From Saccoglossus kowalevskii (lineage: Eukaryota > Hemichordata > Enteropneusta > Harrimaniidae): a DNA stretch of 11,575 bases. A program made the position numbers and the translations under genes. The stretch spans positions 193,071 through 204,645 of the forward strand of contig NW_003112485.1 of the NCBI RefSeq assembly GCF_000003605.2. Reading direction: 5' to 3'. The notes below the pieces were generated by a model, which saw only the letters and a list, made by a program, of their open reading frames with translations, had not been told where the DNA came from and ran no database searches. Below are positions 1 through 7,960 of the stretch, one piece after another; the first letter of the stretch is position 1, and each line of letters begins with the position of its first letter.

Positions 1-20
1 TCACTATTGTTATTTTCACT

Positions 21-169
21 CACAGTTGTCTCTCACTATTGTTATACTGACTCACGATTGTCTCTCACTATTGTTATTTTCACTCACAATTGTCTCTTAC
101 TATTGTTATTCTGACTCACAGTTGTCTATCACAATAGTTATTCTGACTCACTATTGTTATTCTGACTCG
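21..169. repeat. Long block inside the left array, copy 1
   Basis: This block matches 1107-1255 at a constant offset of 1086 bases, with only a few differences near 131-135. Both copies share rare unit variants, TATACTGACTCACGATTG near the start and a terminal GACTCG, that distinguish them from the rest of the array. They therefore look like a duplicated block and not independent drift of single units. Confidence 0.8.
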
Positions 170-1106
170 TTTTTGTTTCTCACTGTAGTTATTTTGACTC
201 ACAGCTGCCTCTCGCTATTATTATTCTGACTCGTTTTTTGTTTCTCACTGTAGTTATTTTGACTCACATTTGTTTCTCATTATTGTTATTCTGACTCACA
301 ATTGTCTCTCACTATTGTTATTTTCACTCACAATTGTCTCTTACTATTGTTATTCTGACTCACAGTTGTCTATCACAATAGTTATTCTGACTCACTATTG
401 TTATTCTGACTCACAATTGTCTCTCACTATTGTTATTTTCACTCACAGTTGTCTCGTACTATTGTTATTCTGACTCACAGTTGTCTATCACAATAGTTAT
501 TCTGACTCACTATTGTTATTCTGACTCACAATTGTCTCTCACTATTGTTATTTTCACTCACAGTTTTCTCTCACTATTGTTATTTTCATTCACAATTGTC
601 TCTTACTATTGTTATTCTGACTCACAGTTGTCTATCACAATAGTTATTCTGACTCAGTATTGTTATTCTGACTCACATTTGTTCCACTATTGTTATTTTT
701 ACTCACAGTTGTCTTTCACTATTGTTATTTTCACTCACAGTTGTCTCTCACTATTGTTTTTTTCACTCACAGTTGTCTCTCACTATTGTTATTTTCACTC
801 ACAATTGTCTCTTACTGTTGTTATTCTGACTCACATTTGTCTATCACAATAGTTATTCTGACTCACAGTTGTCTATCACAATAGTTATTATGACTCACTG
901 TTGTTATTCTGACTCACAATTGTCTCTCACTATTGTTATTTTCACTCACAGTTGTCTCTCACTGTTGTTATTTTCACTTACAGTTGTCTCTCACTATTGT
1001 TATTCTGACTCACAATTGTCTCTCACTATTGTTATTTTCACTCACAGTTGTCTCTCACTATTGTTATTTTCACTTACAGTTGTCTCTCACTATTGTTATT
1101 TTCACT

Positions 1107-1255
1107 CACAGTTGTCTCTCACTATTGTTATACTGACTCACGATTGTCTCTCACTATTGTTATTTTCACTCACAATTGTCTCTTACTATTGTTATTCTGA
1201 CTCACAGTTGTCCATTACAATAGTTATTCTGACTCACTATTGTTATTCTGACTCG
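1107..1255. repeat. Long block inside the left array, copy 2
   Basis: Second copy of 21-169. It shares the rare TATACTGACTCACGATTG variant and the terminal GACTCG. It differs near 1211-1215, where TCCATTACAA replaces TCTATCACAA. Confidence 0.8.
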
Positions 1256-2581
1256 CAATTGTCTCCCGCTATTGTTATTTTCACTCACAGTTATCTCTCA
1301 CTATTGTTATTTTCATTCACAATTGTCTCTCACTATTGTTATTCTGACTCACAATTGTTTCTCACTATTGTTATTTTCACTCACAATTGTCTCTCACTAT
1401 TGTTATTTTGATTCACCAGTGTTTTTCTTCTGGACCAATCTGACGAATTACACCGATTTATAATCGCACCTAATCTACACCATTCAATATTGAAAATAAA
1501 TCATGAATAAATTCTTAAATTATTTTTTTTTAAATGCTATATGTAAATTACATGAATACGTGAATGGCCTCTAATCTATAATAGCATAAAAGCTGATCAA
1601 GGAAACTGGCCCTGGCTTTGTGTCATATTACTTACATTATTAGGATTGATAACAAGAAAAAACTTTCCCACTTGATCGTCTTGATTAATCAATAAATCAA
1701 TTTGGATTTGAATTTCTCTTTTATATTATAAAATATTTATTTGCACACGCGATGAGAAAACCAAGATAAAAGATAACGCAATTACAATATACCGGTAGTA
1801 CAGTATACTTCACACCCTGCAGCAAGTTTTAGTATTTTGTGTTATTTTGATCCCTTTACGTATTTCGCAAATGACTAGCTATTTCTGACGTCTTTGGGAT
1901 AAATTCCAGACTAGACGTCTTGTGTTGCTTGTATTTCTTATCTGATTATCAGACAGCAGCTGCAGGGTGATTATCTTGTAGAATCTTGTGAACTGACATC
2001 GATAAATGCCTTCCAGTGACTCAACTTTGTGTTACCTATCTAGCTAATCAAATTGTCATTCGTCATACACTGATGACATCTTTGGGAAATATATAAAGTT
2101 GATTTGCCCAACCTCATAAACGTTGATTTGTTATGTGATTCTAAATGCCAATCGTGGTCAGAATATATTCTCGCTTGGCATCATGGTGAAAAAATCACCG
2201 GTAATCACCAGTACATCACACATTTAAATTTTCCAAATGCCAGAAAACTCAAAACCTTAAATTCGAGTAGTTGGCTAACTACAATGTATACAAATTGAGC
2301 TCTTAGTTGACACTTATCCGCTCTGTGCAGTGATACATCTTAAAATTGTCATCTCTCAAGCATTTAAAAACCTTATTCAGTTTTCAAAGTTTTCATAAGT
2401 TTTTAAAAAACATCATCACACTAGGCCTGCCAAACACCCATATTACTTTTCCCTCAGTGTCTTTGCTAATGCATTCTAGGTTCCTATATGTTATTCGGCC
2501 TGCATGGAGTGTTTGTGTATTGTATAACACTGCAGCCATAACTCATATGCATTAAACCAATATGCTTAAACCAATATGTTT

Positions 2582-2701
2582 ATGGCGGACAAAACAGCTA
2601 CACCCATTACAACTAATCTTTTCACTTTTCTAGGGACACATATTCATCTGGTAATTTGGTTATTTTTTTACATATCAGTGTTGATTCAACTTCCTAGGTG
2701 A
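2582..2701 (+). other. Small ORF, 39 codons, one possible membrane segment
   Basis: ATGGCG start with G at +4, ending in TGA at 2699-2701. The product starts MADKTATPITTN and continues into a hydrophobic run of about 20 residues (residues 13-37, rich in Leu, Ile, Phe and Trp). I do not recognise it. A donor-like GTGAAA at 2698 would leave the frame with two spare bases (AG), the phase needed to join the acceptor at 3970. That match has a one-in-three chance of occurring at random, and the peptide does not resemble the N-terminus of the oxidase family. It is probably a chance ORF. Confidence 0.15.
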
Positions 2702-3302
2702 AAGGGACCAATCATGACGACTATGGGGTGACTCATGAATAACAGCTCAATCAAATTTATTATCTGAGTATCCATTTCATCATTGTGGGTTTTTCCGAAT
2801 GACTGCCTAACCAGTTTTTATTGTATTCATTGATTTCACGTTGGATGATATCATATTGACCTAAATCAGTGTTACTTAGAAAGAAACTAATGATTGCATT
2901 CTAACATAACATAACATAAACTGAAACTTGTTTGTAAATGATGTGCAAGTCAGTAACATCAAAATGTAATTCTCTGACCATAACATTCCCTGCTCAGGAC
3001 ATCTTTCTTAGAAAATTCTACAGGTGGCCAAGTCTCTAGTTCCTGCAAGTTCGTTTAGTACCGATGAGGTTACCACTTTTGCGTCAAGCTACGACTGGCA
3101 GAACAATATAATAATTTAATTCTTATGCTTGGATACAATAGCCATATGCTCCAGTTCCCAGGGACTTATCAGCTCACACAATAGGCCGAATTTAATTGCC
3201 ATTCGTATAATGTGTCCTGAAGATCAGTTTTTCGTTTGAACTCGTCTCCATATGGTCGAATGAGTCTAATGACTTTTGTTATATCTGCATACACACATAC
3301 TA

Positions 3303-3513
3303 GATATGCCATAGGTTATTCTCAGCAATGGTTCTTCGCACAGTGTGAATCATTTGAATCTCCCCCGCAACAAAAATTCCGATTGTGATAGGGAGACGAT
3401 CCACAAACTCGGAAACTGTAATCACTAATGCCAAAAGAGACTTGGCACTGAGATCTCCGAACGTGTGGAAATAAGACTTCTACTTTGAAATGGTTCCCAT
3501 TGACAGGTGCCAT
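3303..3513 (-). pseudogene. Coding-like - strand stretch, apparently frame-broken
   Basis: On the - strand, an ATGG start in a good context (AAG before ATG) at 3513 opens a frame beginning MAPVNGNHFKVE. A second frame, shifted by one base, is open for 59 codons from 3479 down to 3303. It reads like real protein: TFGDLSAKSLLALVITV, then EFVDRLPITIGIFVAGEIQ, then MIHTVRRTIAENNLWHI. Its GC content is visibly higher than its surroundings. The stop that closes it (TAG, 3302-3300) overlaps a GTATGT sequence, a good splice donor, so an exon could end at 3301. The upstream in-frame stop at 3482-3480 is itself an AG that could serve as an acceptor. I do not recognise the family. It could be a pseudogene, one exon of a - strand gene, or chance. 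Confidence 0.25.
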
Positions 3514-3969
3514 CTTCTCGTGAAGTGAAACAAGATCACGATATCGCGTCTAGATCCTTGATGACAATGGGGCGGGGATCATTATTGTTGTTATAAATCA
3601 CCATAATCAGAATGAAACAAATTTTGGGCTTTTTTAATGCACATGTACTCGTGAATAGAGGTTTATAGTTTGATAGCGTAGGCTATGACATCATAAAAAC
3701 CTGTGATTCTGATTTATAAAAATAACAGTATTCCCTAATTGCATGAACAATTTGCGTAGTTCGTCCAATGATCAATTTTGAAGCAACTATAACATGGAAA
3801 TGTCCGTCAGAACTTTGTTTCTGATAAGGAAAGTTTTAATTCATTGTCATTAATTTGTGATGTCTAGAACGAAAAAAAATACCAAGATTCAAAATGTGAG
3901 TCATGAAGAGTAACATATATAATACTCACAGTAAACTTATCGCTATGATCGTTTTCCTTTTTTGTTAAG

Positions 3970-4121
3970 GTTAAAGATATTGCCAAGAGTGTTAAGAGAT
4001 GTCTCAAAGCGAGACTTGTCAACAACAATTCTTGGTAACCATATACATTTCCCAGTGTGCATCGCGGCAAGTGCACATCACAAGCTTGCTTGTTCAGATG
4101 GAGAAATATGCACAGCAAAAG
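3970..4121 (+). CDS. HAO1/HAO2: Hydroxyacid oxidase exon A (first one visible)
   Basis: The acceptor TTAAG at 3965-3969 follows a T-rich tract, and the donor GTAAAC is at 4122. The first base completes a codon started in an upstream exon: the family has Arg here, so that exon should end in AG or CG. Residues 1-50 include [19 protein letters not shown] and the FMN-contact strand PVCIAASA, where human HAO1 has PICVGATA. It ends with one base of the Ala51 codon. Confidence 0.92.
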
Positions 4122-6116
4122 GTAAACAACTTTCTATATTTGTGAAATTCTAAATAAAACGAATAACAAGTTCAAATAGCTTCCTTTGTTCGATGACAGA
4201 TATTCATATTAACAAAATCAACTTTCAAAGATTTTCATAATCTTGTTTGAAGTATTGTATTGACAATATAGGTTGTAACAATGTTATCGATTCTATTCCA
4301 TTTTCCAGCTGCAAAGGCGATGGGCACTTGCATGATGCTCAGCACCTTCTCAAATACATCGCTAGAAAACGTAGCAGCTGCCGGACCTGGGGCGTTGAAA
4401 TGGTTCCAGTTGTATATCTGGCATACTCGGGAGTTGTCTGCTGATTTGATAAAAAGAGCTGAAATGGCTGGGTTTGAAGCATTGGTGTTAACAGTTGATG
4501 TTCCAGTGACGGGGAAGAGAAGAATCGATATTTATCATGGAGGATTTACACCTCCATCACACATACAAATGGTGCATCTACCAGAACGCTATAGGGTGAG
4601 GAGAAAACAAATCAAGTAGTGTGGTGTGGTGTTGTGTGGTGTTGTGTGGTGTGGTGTGGTGTGATGTGGTGTGGTGTGGTGTGGTGTACGTGGTGCTGGT
4701 GCTGGTGCTAGTGCTAGTGTAGCGTAATACGGTGCAAAGTAAAACACAGTGCAATATGATGTTTTATTTGTTTGCGATAGGTAACATCAAATTACGGCGG
4801 TGCAGGTAATATGCTTGACTCGGCGTTGACATGGGATTGCATCGCATGGATGCGATCAATCACAAAACTACCAATAGTTCTGAAAGGAATTCTAAGCCCA
4901 GAAGATGCACTGCTTGCCGTGAAACACAAAATAGATGGTATAATTGTATCAAACCATGGAGGACGGCAATTAGACACAGTGCCAGCAACGGTATGATTGA
5001 CAAATACTTAATTGAATTAGTAGTACTGTAACACCTACATGGTCCCTTTCTGTTTGTGAGGGAATGTCACCAAATTCGCTGTATTACTGATGCATATTAA
5101 TACAACTTCGATTTCACGACATTTCAGACCTTTCATGACTTCGTATAGTACGTTCTACTTGCAACAATATCAGAACTTTGTGCCTGGTGAATTATTTACT
5201 TACTTAATTACTAAATTAGTTATTACCACTATGAAGGTTTCTTTTGAAATAACAATAAATTTAGATGCTGGCTGGTTCTTAATTACTTGGAATTAAATCA
5301 CGAATACAAGTATATGAATATCACAAATTCTTGAATTCAGTAATAGCATATACAAGACGTTGTAAGTCAAATTATAAATGATTTGATTGTTATGATATTT
5401 ATATTATTTTATCTGCAAATGTGTTCAGCTTTCCAAATGTTTCTATTCAGATTGAAGTGTTACCGCAAATAGTGAAATCAGTGAATGGACAACTAGAAGT
5501 ATATTTAGACGGTGGTGTGCGAACTGGTACTGACGTCATAAAGGCATTAGCATTGGGAGCTAGGGCTGTGTTCGTTGGAAGACCAATCATATACGGATTG
5601 GTATACGCGGTAAGATCGCAACACGTCATAATTTCCAGTGACTTAAAGAATAAATTTGCCGATCATGCTCACCTAATTCGATTTATTTCCTTACTATTCT
5701 TCATAAAGGCTGAGGTAGGAGCTACCCAGGTTCTTCAAATTTTAAAGAACGAGTTGAGTTTAGCAATGGCATTATCAGGTATGTTTTATTTTAGTTGTAT
5801 ACAATGTTTTATTCACAAATGTCCTCTGTATAATTTTTATACAGGACTTTCCATTTAAATGTCCTTAAAGTTGTATGGATTGGGAGAATGATATTTAGCT
5901 CTTCTGGGTTTTAATTTGAGTAAGTGAGAGTAAAATGTCAGTTTACTAGATATTGAAATGTGACTATAATGAAAGTGAAATAGTTCTACTTTTATTATTT
6001 ATTTTAGCATATGATATTGTTAAAAATAATTTGCATATTTTTTTCCAGGATGTGCAACGATCAGTGACATCGAATCATCCCTTGTAGTTCACCGGTCAGA
6101 GTTATCAAAACTGTAG
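3970..6116 (+). CDS. HAO1/HAO2: Peroxisomal 2-hydroxyacid oxidase, HAO1/HAO2-like, 5' end missing
   Basis: FMN-dependent alpha-hydroxyacid oxidase that converts a 2-hydroxy acid and O2 to a 2-oxo acid and H2O2. Six exons: 3970-4121, 4309-4595, 4781-4990, 5451-5609, 5709-5778 and 6049-6116, including the TAG stop. They give 314 residues, and the family is usually about 350-370. Residue 1 aligns with human HAO1 residue 47. Conserved active-site residues (human HAO1 numbers in brackets) are Tyr86 in FQLY (132), Asp114 in TVD (160), Arg121 (167), Lys181 in PIVLKG (236), and His205 and Arg208 in SNHGGRQLD (260, 263). The FMN-phosphate region is DGGVRTGTD (236-244) and FVGRP (257-261). The C-terminus is Ser-Lys-Leu, a canonical PTS1. 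Phe64 replaces HAO1 Trp110, as in human HAO2, and the loop between Arg121 and Lys181 is 9 residues shorter than in HAO1. All visible frames are open and all junctions are in phase, so the gene looks functional. The glycolate versus longer-chain preference cannot be settled from this. Confidence 0.95.
4309..4595 (+). CDS. HAO1/HAO2: Hydroxyacid oxidase exon B
   Basis: Acceptor TTTTCCAG at 4301-4308 and donor GTGAGG at 4596. Encodes the rest of Ala51 to Arg146. Contains GTCMMLSTF with Phe64 at the HAO1 Trp110 position, [10 protein letters not shown] with catalytic-site Tyr86, and [12 protein letters not shown] with Asp114 and Arg121. It ends in the shortened loop at a codon boundary. Confidence 0.95.
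4596..4780 (+). other. Intron with TGTGG-type microsatellite
   Basis: 185-base intron from GTGAGG to GATAG. Reading through it meets a stop at 4617-4619, so retention would truncate the protein. The simple repeat begins about 20 bases after the donor. Confidence 0.9.
4616..4719. repeat. Microsatellite (TGTGG)n followed by GTGCTG-type hexamers
   Basis: From about 4616 to 4688 the + strand is almost entirely GTGTGG/GTTGTG pentamers with a few substitutions. From 4691 to about 4719 it becomes a hexamer run (GGTGCT repeated, drifting to AGTGCT). It lies wholly inside an intron of the oxidase gene. Confidence 0.95.
4781..4990 (+). CDS. HAO1/HAO2: Hydroxyacid oxidase exon C
   Basis: Acceptor GCGATAG at 4774-4780 and donor GTATGA at 4991, with both ends at codon boundaries. 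Residues 147-216. Contains [20 protein letters not shown] with FMN-binding Lys181, and [12 protein letters not shown] with the catalytic base His205 and substrate-binding Arg208. This is the most diagnostic exon of the family. Confidence 0.97.
4991..5450 (+). other. Intron, 460 bases, nothing else seen
   Basis: Begins GTATGA and ends TTTCTATTCAG. AT-rich, with no repeat or open frame of note. A 68-codon frame at 5090-5296 has no recognisable content. Confidence 0.85.
5451..5609 (+). CDS. HAO1/HAO2: Hydroxyacid oxidase exon D
   Basis: Acceptor TTCTATTCAG at 5441-5450 and donor GTAAGA at 5610, both at codon boundaries. Residues 217-269. Carries [19 protein letters not shown] and [11 protein letters not shown], the C-terminal beta-strands and glycine-rich loops that hold the FMN phosphate. 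Confidence 0.97.
5610..5708 (+). other. Short 99-base intron, stop-free in the coding frame
   Basis: Begins GTAAGA and ends TTCATAAAG. Removing it joins [11 protein letters not shown] to AEVGATQVL and gives exactly the same spacing as human HAO1 (GRPIVWGLAF to QGEKGVQDVL), so splicing is the expected main form. It is 33 codons long and open in frame, so retention would insert 33 residues without stopping translation. Confidence 0.88.
5709..5778 (+). CDS. HAO1/HAO2: Hydroxyacid oxidase exon E
   Basis: Acceptor CATAAAG at 5702-5708 and donor GTATGT at 5779. Residues 270-292 plus the first base of Gly293. Matches the last long helix of the family: [17 protein letters not shown] against human VLEILKEEFRLAMALSG. 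Confidence 0.95.
6049..6116 (+). CDS. HAO1/HAO2: Hydroxyacid oxidase last exon with PTS1
   Basis: Acceptor TTTTTCCAG at 6040-6048. Completes Gly293, then reads [21 protein letters not shown] and the TAG stop at 6114-6116. The final Ser-Lys-Leu is the canonical peroxisomal targeting signal type 1. Human HAO1 ends Ser-Lys-Ile and human HAO2 ends Ser-Arg-Leu at the same place. Confidence 0.94.
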
Positions 6117-6203
6117 CACTAAGGCGGCGAATTATTTTGAATCATAGTACTGGATGACTCGAGAACTGAGAAACGAGACCGGGATAAAACTATATGCCAA
6201 CTA

Positions 6204-6597
6204 CCGTTTAATTATATTAGCAAATTTTCAACATATTTTGTAGATATCCAGTAGGCAAAAATATGTTAAAACTTAGTACATGCATTCTGGTGATTTTGAA
6301 TGTCGAATACTATTTACTAAATAATCTGTATATGTTAATCAGATAATTTGCATACTAATTAACAACTTTCAGCACGTTTTGTTGCTCAAATTGGTCAAAG
6401 CTTGATACATGCATAATGTTTGTAGTTGAACAGTAATAACTTTCAAAGTTGTTTACACGTGTTGATTTTAGCATTTTTTTTGATATTCTAACCCAAATTT
6501 ACTCATTGTGTACATACTGTTAAAGTAGAATGTCTAACAGTACTTTGAAATTTAACTGCATATGTACTTATGTTAATTAGCTAATTTGCATATTAAA
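6204..6597. repeat. Three diverged copies of a TTAAT..TAATTTGCATA motif
   Basis: Related stretches start near 6204 (GTTTAATTATATTAGCAAAT), 6331 (TATGTTAATCAGATAATTTG, then CATA) and 6569 (TATGTTAATTAGCTAATTTG, then CATA). The first two are also followed by similar text ending in TACATGCAT (about 6280 and 6405). This suggests an old duplication or fragments of one dispersed repeat family in the 3' untranslated or flanking DNA. Confidence 0.45.
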
Positions 6598-7416
6598 TCA
6601 GTTTTGAAGCAATATAAGCAAGTGGTTTTATGTTAGTTGTTCCACGTAAAGTAAAATTTAAAATTTTGAAACTTGTCAATAATAATAAAATGTCTACCAA
6701 GTTCAATTTCGATGTAAACAATTGGTAAAGAAATAGTTACACCATGGAGATATTCATACTCCTGAAACACCACTGTCGGGCATAAATAAAAACTACAATA
6801 TTTTGAATTACCATCTATCATATTTTAAAATATAGAATTCTTAGAAAGATCAGCTTTCCTGCTTAAACATGTTCCACATGGTGACGCTATTTCTTACGTC
6901 ACACAGCTGAATAAAATATAAGATAATTACAGCTTGTTTAATATGCGAAGATGTATTAGATGCGATCAATTTAAGAAATAGGTGACATTTCCCACATTTG
7001 TTGATGTTTAGTTAAAAACAAACACACACAAATTCCAACAAATCTAATCCAAAACCACCCTACTATATAGTCGGCCGGATGTAAATAGGTTACAATGTTT
7101 GGTAGAAATCTCTCAATGTTCAGAATGTATACATCTCAACACCAATTAACTATTTTCTGTAAGTATATTTTTCGCGTCGTTTTCGTTTAATCTTGTAATT
7201 GACGTAATCAATAGACAAAATATACACGCTGTAGTATCAAGATAAAACACTACACGTGCTAATTTATGATTTCAAAATATATTGTGCCAAAGGTAATATC
7301 GGACGGATGTTTTGAGCCAGGTTAAAGGGTGATATGGTTGTGGTTTCAGTCAAGTGTATGAAGTAGGGGAAATATCGTAACTCATTTTATACATTGAAGA
7401 GTATATTCGCAATAAT

Positions 7417-7443
7417 CAAAGACACTCTTTTCTAGTGTCTTTG
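7417..7443. other. Perfect 10-base-pair hairpin with 7-base loop
   Basis: CAAAGACACT at 7417-7426 pairs perfectly with AGTGTCTTTG at 7434-7443 around the loop CTTTTCT. The direct repeat GCAATAAT lies at 7409-7416 and again at 7443-7450. The stem sequence and size do not match a histone 3' stem-loop. No gene next to it is recognised, so no role can be given. Confidence 0.6.
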
Positions 7444-7529
7444 CAATAATAAACTATAGTTTAAAACACATAAATTTGCTTAGGAGTGTGGGTTCTATAG
7501 TGAGCTGGCACCTGATGCACCGACAGCTG

Positions 7530-7651
7530 GATACTGCGTAGGTCTGATGATCTCGTTACAGTAAACAACTGTGTTTGTTGATGAACAAATGAATAGATAC
7601 TGTGTGGCTCTGATGATCTCGTTACAGTAAGCTGTATTCGTTGATGATCAA
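7530..7651. repeat. 66-base tandem duplication
   Basis: GATACTGCGTAGGTCTGATG at 7530 and GATACTGTGTGGCTCTGATG at 7596 are both followed by ATCTCGTTACAGTAA and then a GTTGATGA-containing tail. The copies are offset by 66 bases, and the second has lost several bases before its tail. Confidence 0.8.
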
Positions 7652-7960
7652 GTTGGTTTGTCTATATGTAAGCTGCTCTTATTACAATGTTTGAGTAATA
7701 TAAATTGATAGACAACAAGAGAACTGGTACAAGCATTTAACTAAACTCATCGATATAAACTTGATTTAAATGGTAAGTTTCGAGATCTCGAATTATCGAA
7801 TTAGCATATTTTCTTTTATTTGATTATTTCAAGAACATTTTTGACCTTCTTAATATTCACAAACACATTGTATTTATGGTGGCAACAGTTCATCATAAGT
7901 GTGATAAAATTGTAAATGCAAGAAAATCGCTTACAAATAATTGGTAATTGGCATGTGGGT

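Larger units (their letters stand above)
1..1416. repeat. 32-base minisatellite array, left edge of window
   Basis: Tandem array with a basic period of 32 bases, for example unit starts at 26 and 58. The unit is itself made of two related pieces that both begin CTCAC: a 19-base part (CTCACTATTGTTATTTTCA) and a 13-base part (CTCACAGTTGTCT). Some places carry an extra 19-base part, as around 145-168, which gives a recurring 115-base block (3 x 32 + 19). The array starts before base 1 and decays at about 1410-1416. The + strand is pyrimidine-rich. Because 32 is not a multiple of 3, translation gives a 32-residue pattern of Leu, Ser, Tyr and Ile/Val in rotating frames. The resulting ORFs of 63 to 180 codons stop at the TGA inside the TTCTGACTCA unit variant. 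I treat them as by-products of the repeat, not genes. Confidence 0.95.
1417..3969. other. AT-rich stretch without a recognised gene
   Basis: About 2.5 kb between the left array and the first oxidase exon. I found no RNA gene or recognisable protein domain. Small items inside are a pentamer run TAACA/AACAT (about 2903-2918), a 39-codon ORF at 2582-2701 and a coding-like - strand stretch at 3303-3513. The exon that should encode the first ~46 residues of the oxidase, with the family motif Gly-Ala-(Asp/Asn)-(Asp/Glu), was searched for by eye and not found. If the gene is intact, most of this stretch and the minisatellite are probably its first intron. Confidence 0.5.

Noticed and set aside
26-1463. 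Series of + strand ORFs of 63-180 codons rich in Leu, Ser, Tyr
   Set aside because: They are translations of the 32-base minisatellite in rotating frames, overlap one another and stop wherever the TTCTGA unit variant falls in frame. They have no unique sequence of note.
1712-1794. Possible first exon of the oxidase ending in a GTAGTA donor
   Set aside because: Not annotated as an exon because it has no in-frame ATG, no AG acceptor and no Gly-Ala pair. It is mentioned only as a weak candidate or remnant.
3015-3115. Frame reading VAKSLVPASSF and STDEVTTFA, faintly like the start of hydroxyacid oxidase (AKSVLP, DEETLA)
   Set aside because: The resemblance is limited to short words, the Gly-Ala motif and tyrosine pair are absent, and no splice donor in the needed phase follows.
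4616-4719. G-quadruplex in the TGTGG microsatellite
   Set aside because: It has only G pairs and no runs of three or more, so a standard quadruplex is not supported.
4792-4977. - strand ORF opposite exon C, and a similar one at 5447-5629
   Set aside because: Both lie antisense to strongly conserved oxidase exons and have no family resemblance of their own. They are shadows.
7417-7443. Histone-type 3' stem-loop
   Set aside because: The stem is 10 base pairs with a 7-base loop and lacks the GGC/GCC stem and four-base loop of histone mRNAs. No histone gene is nearby.
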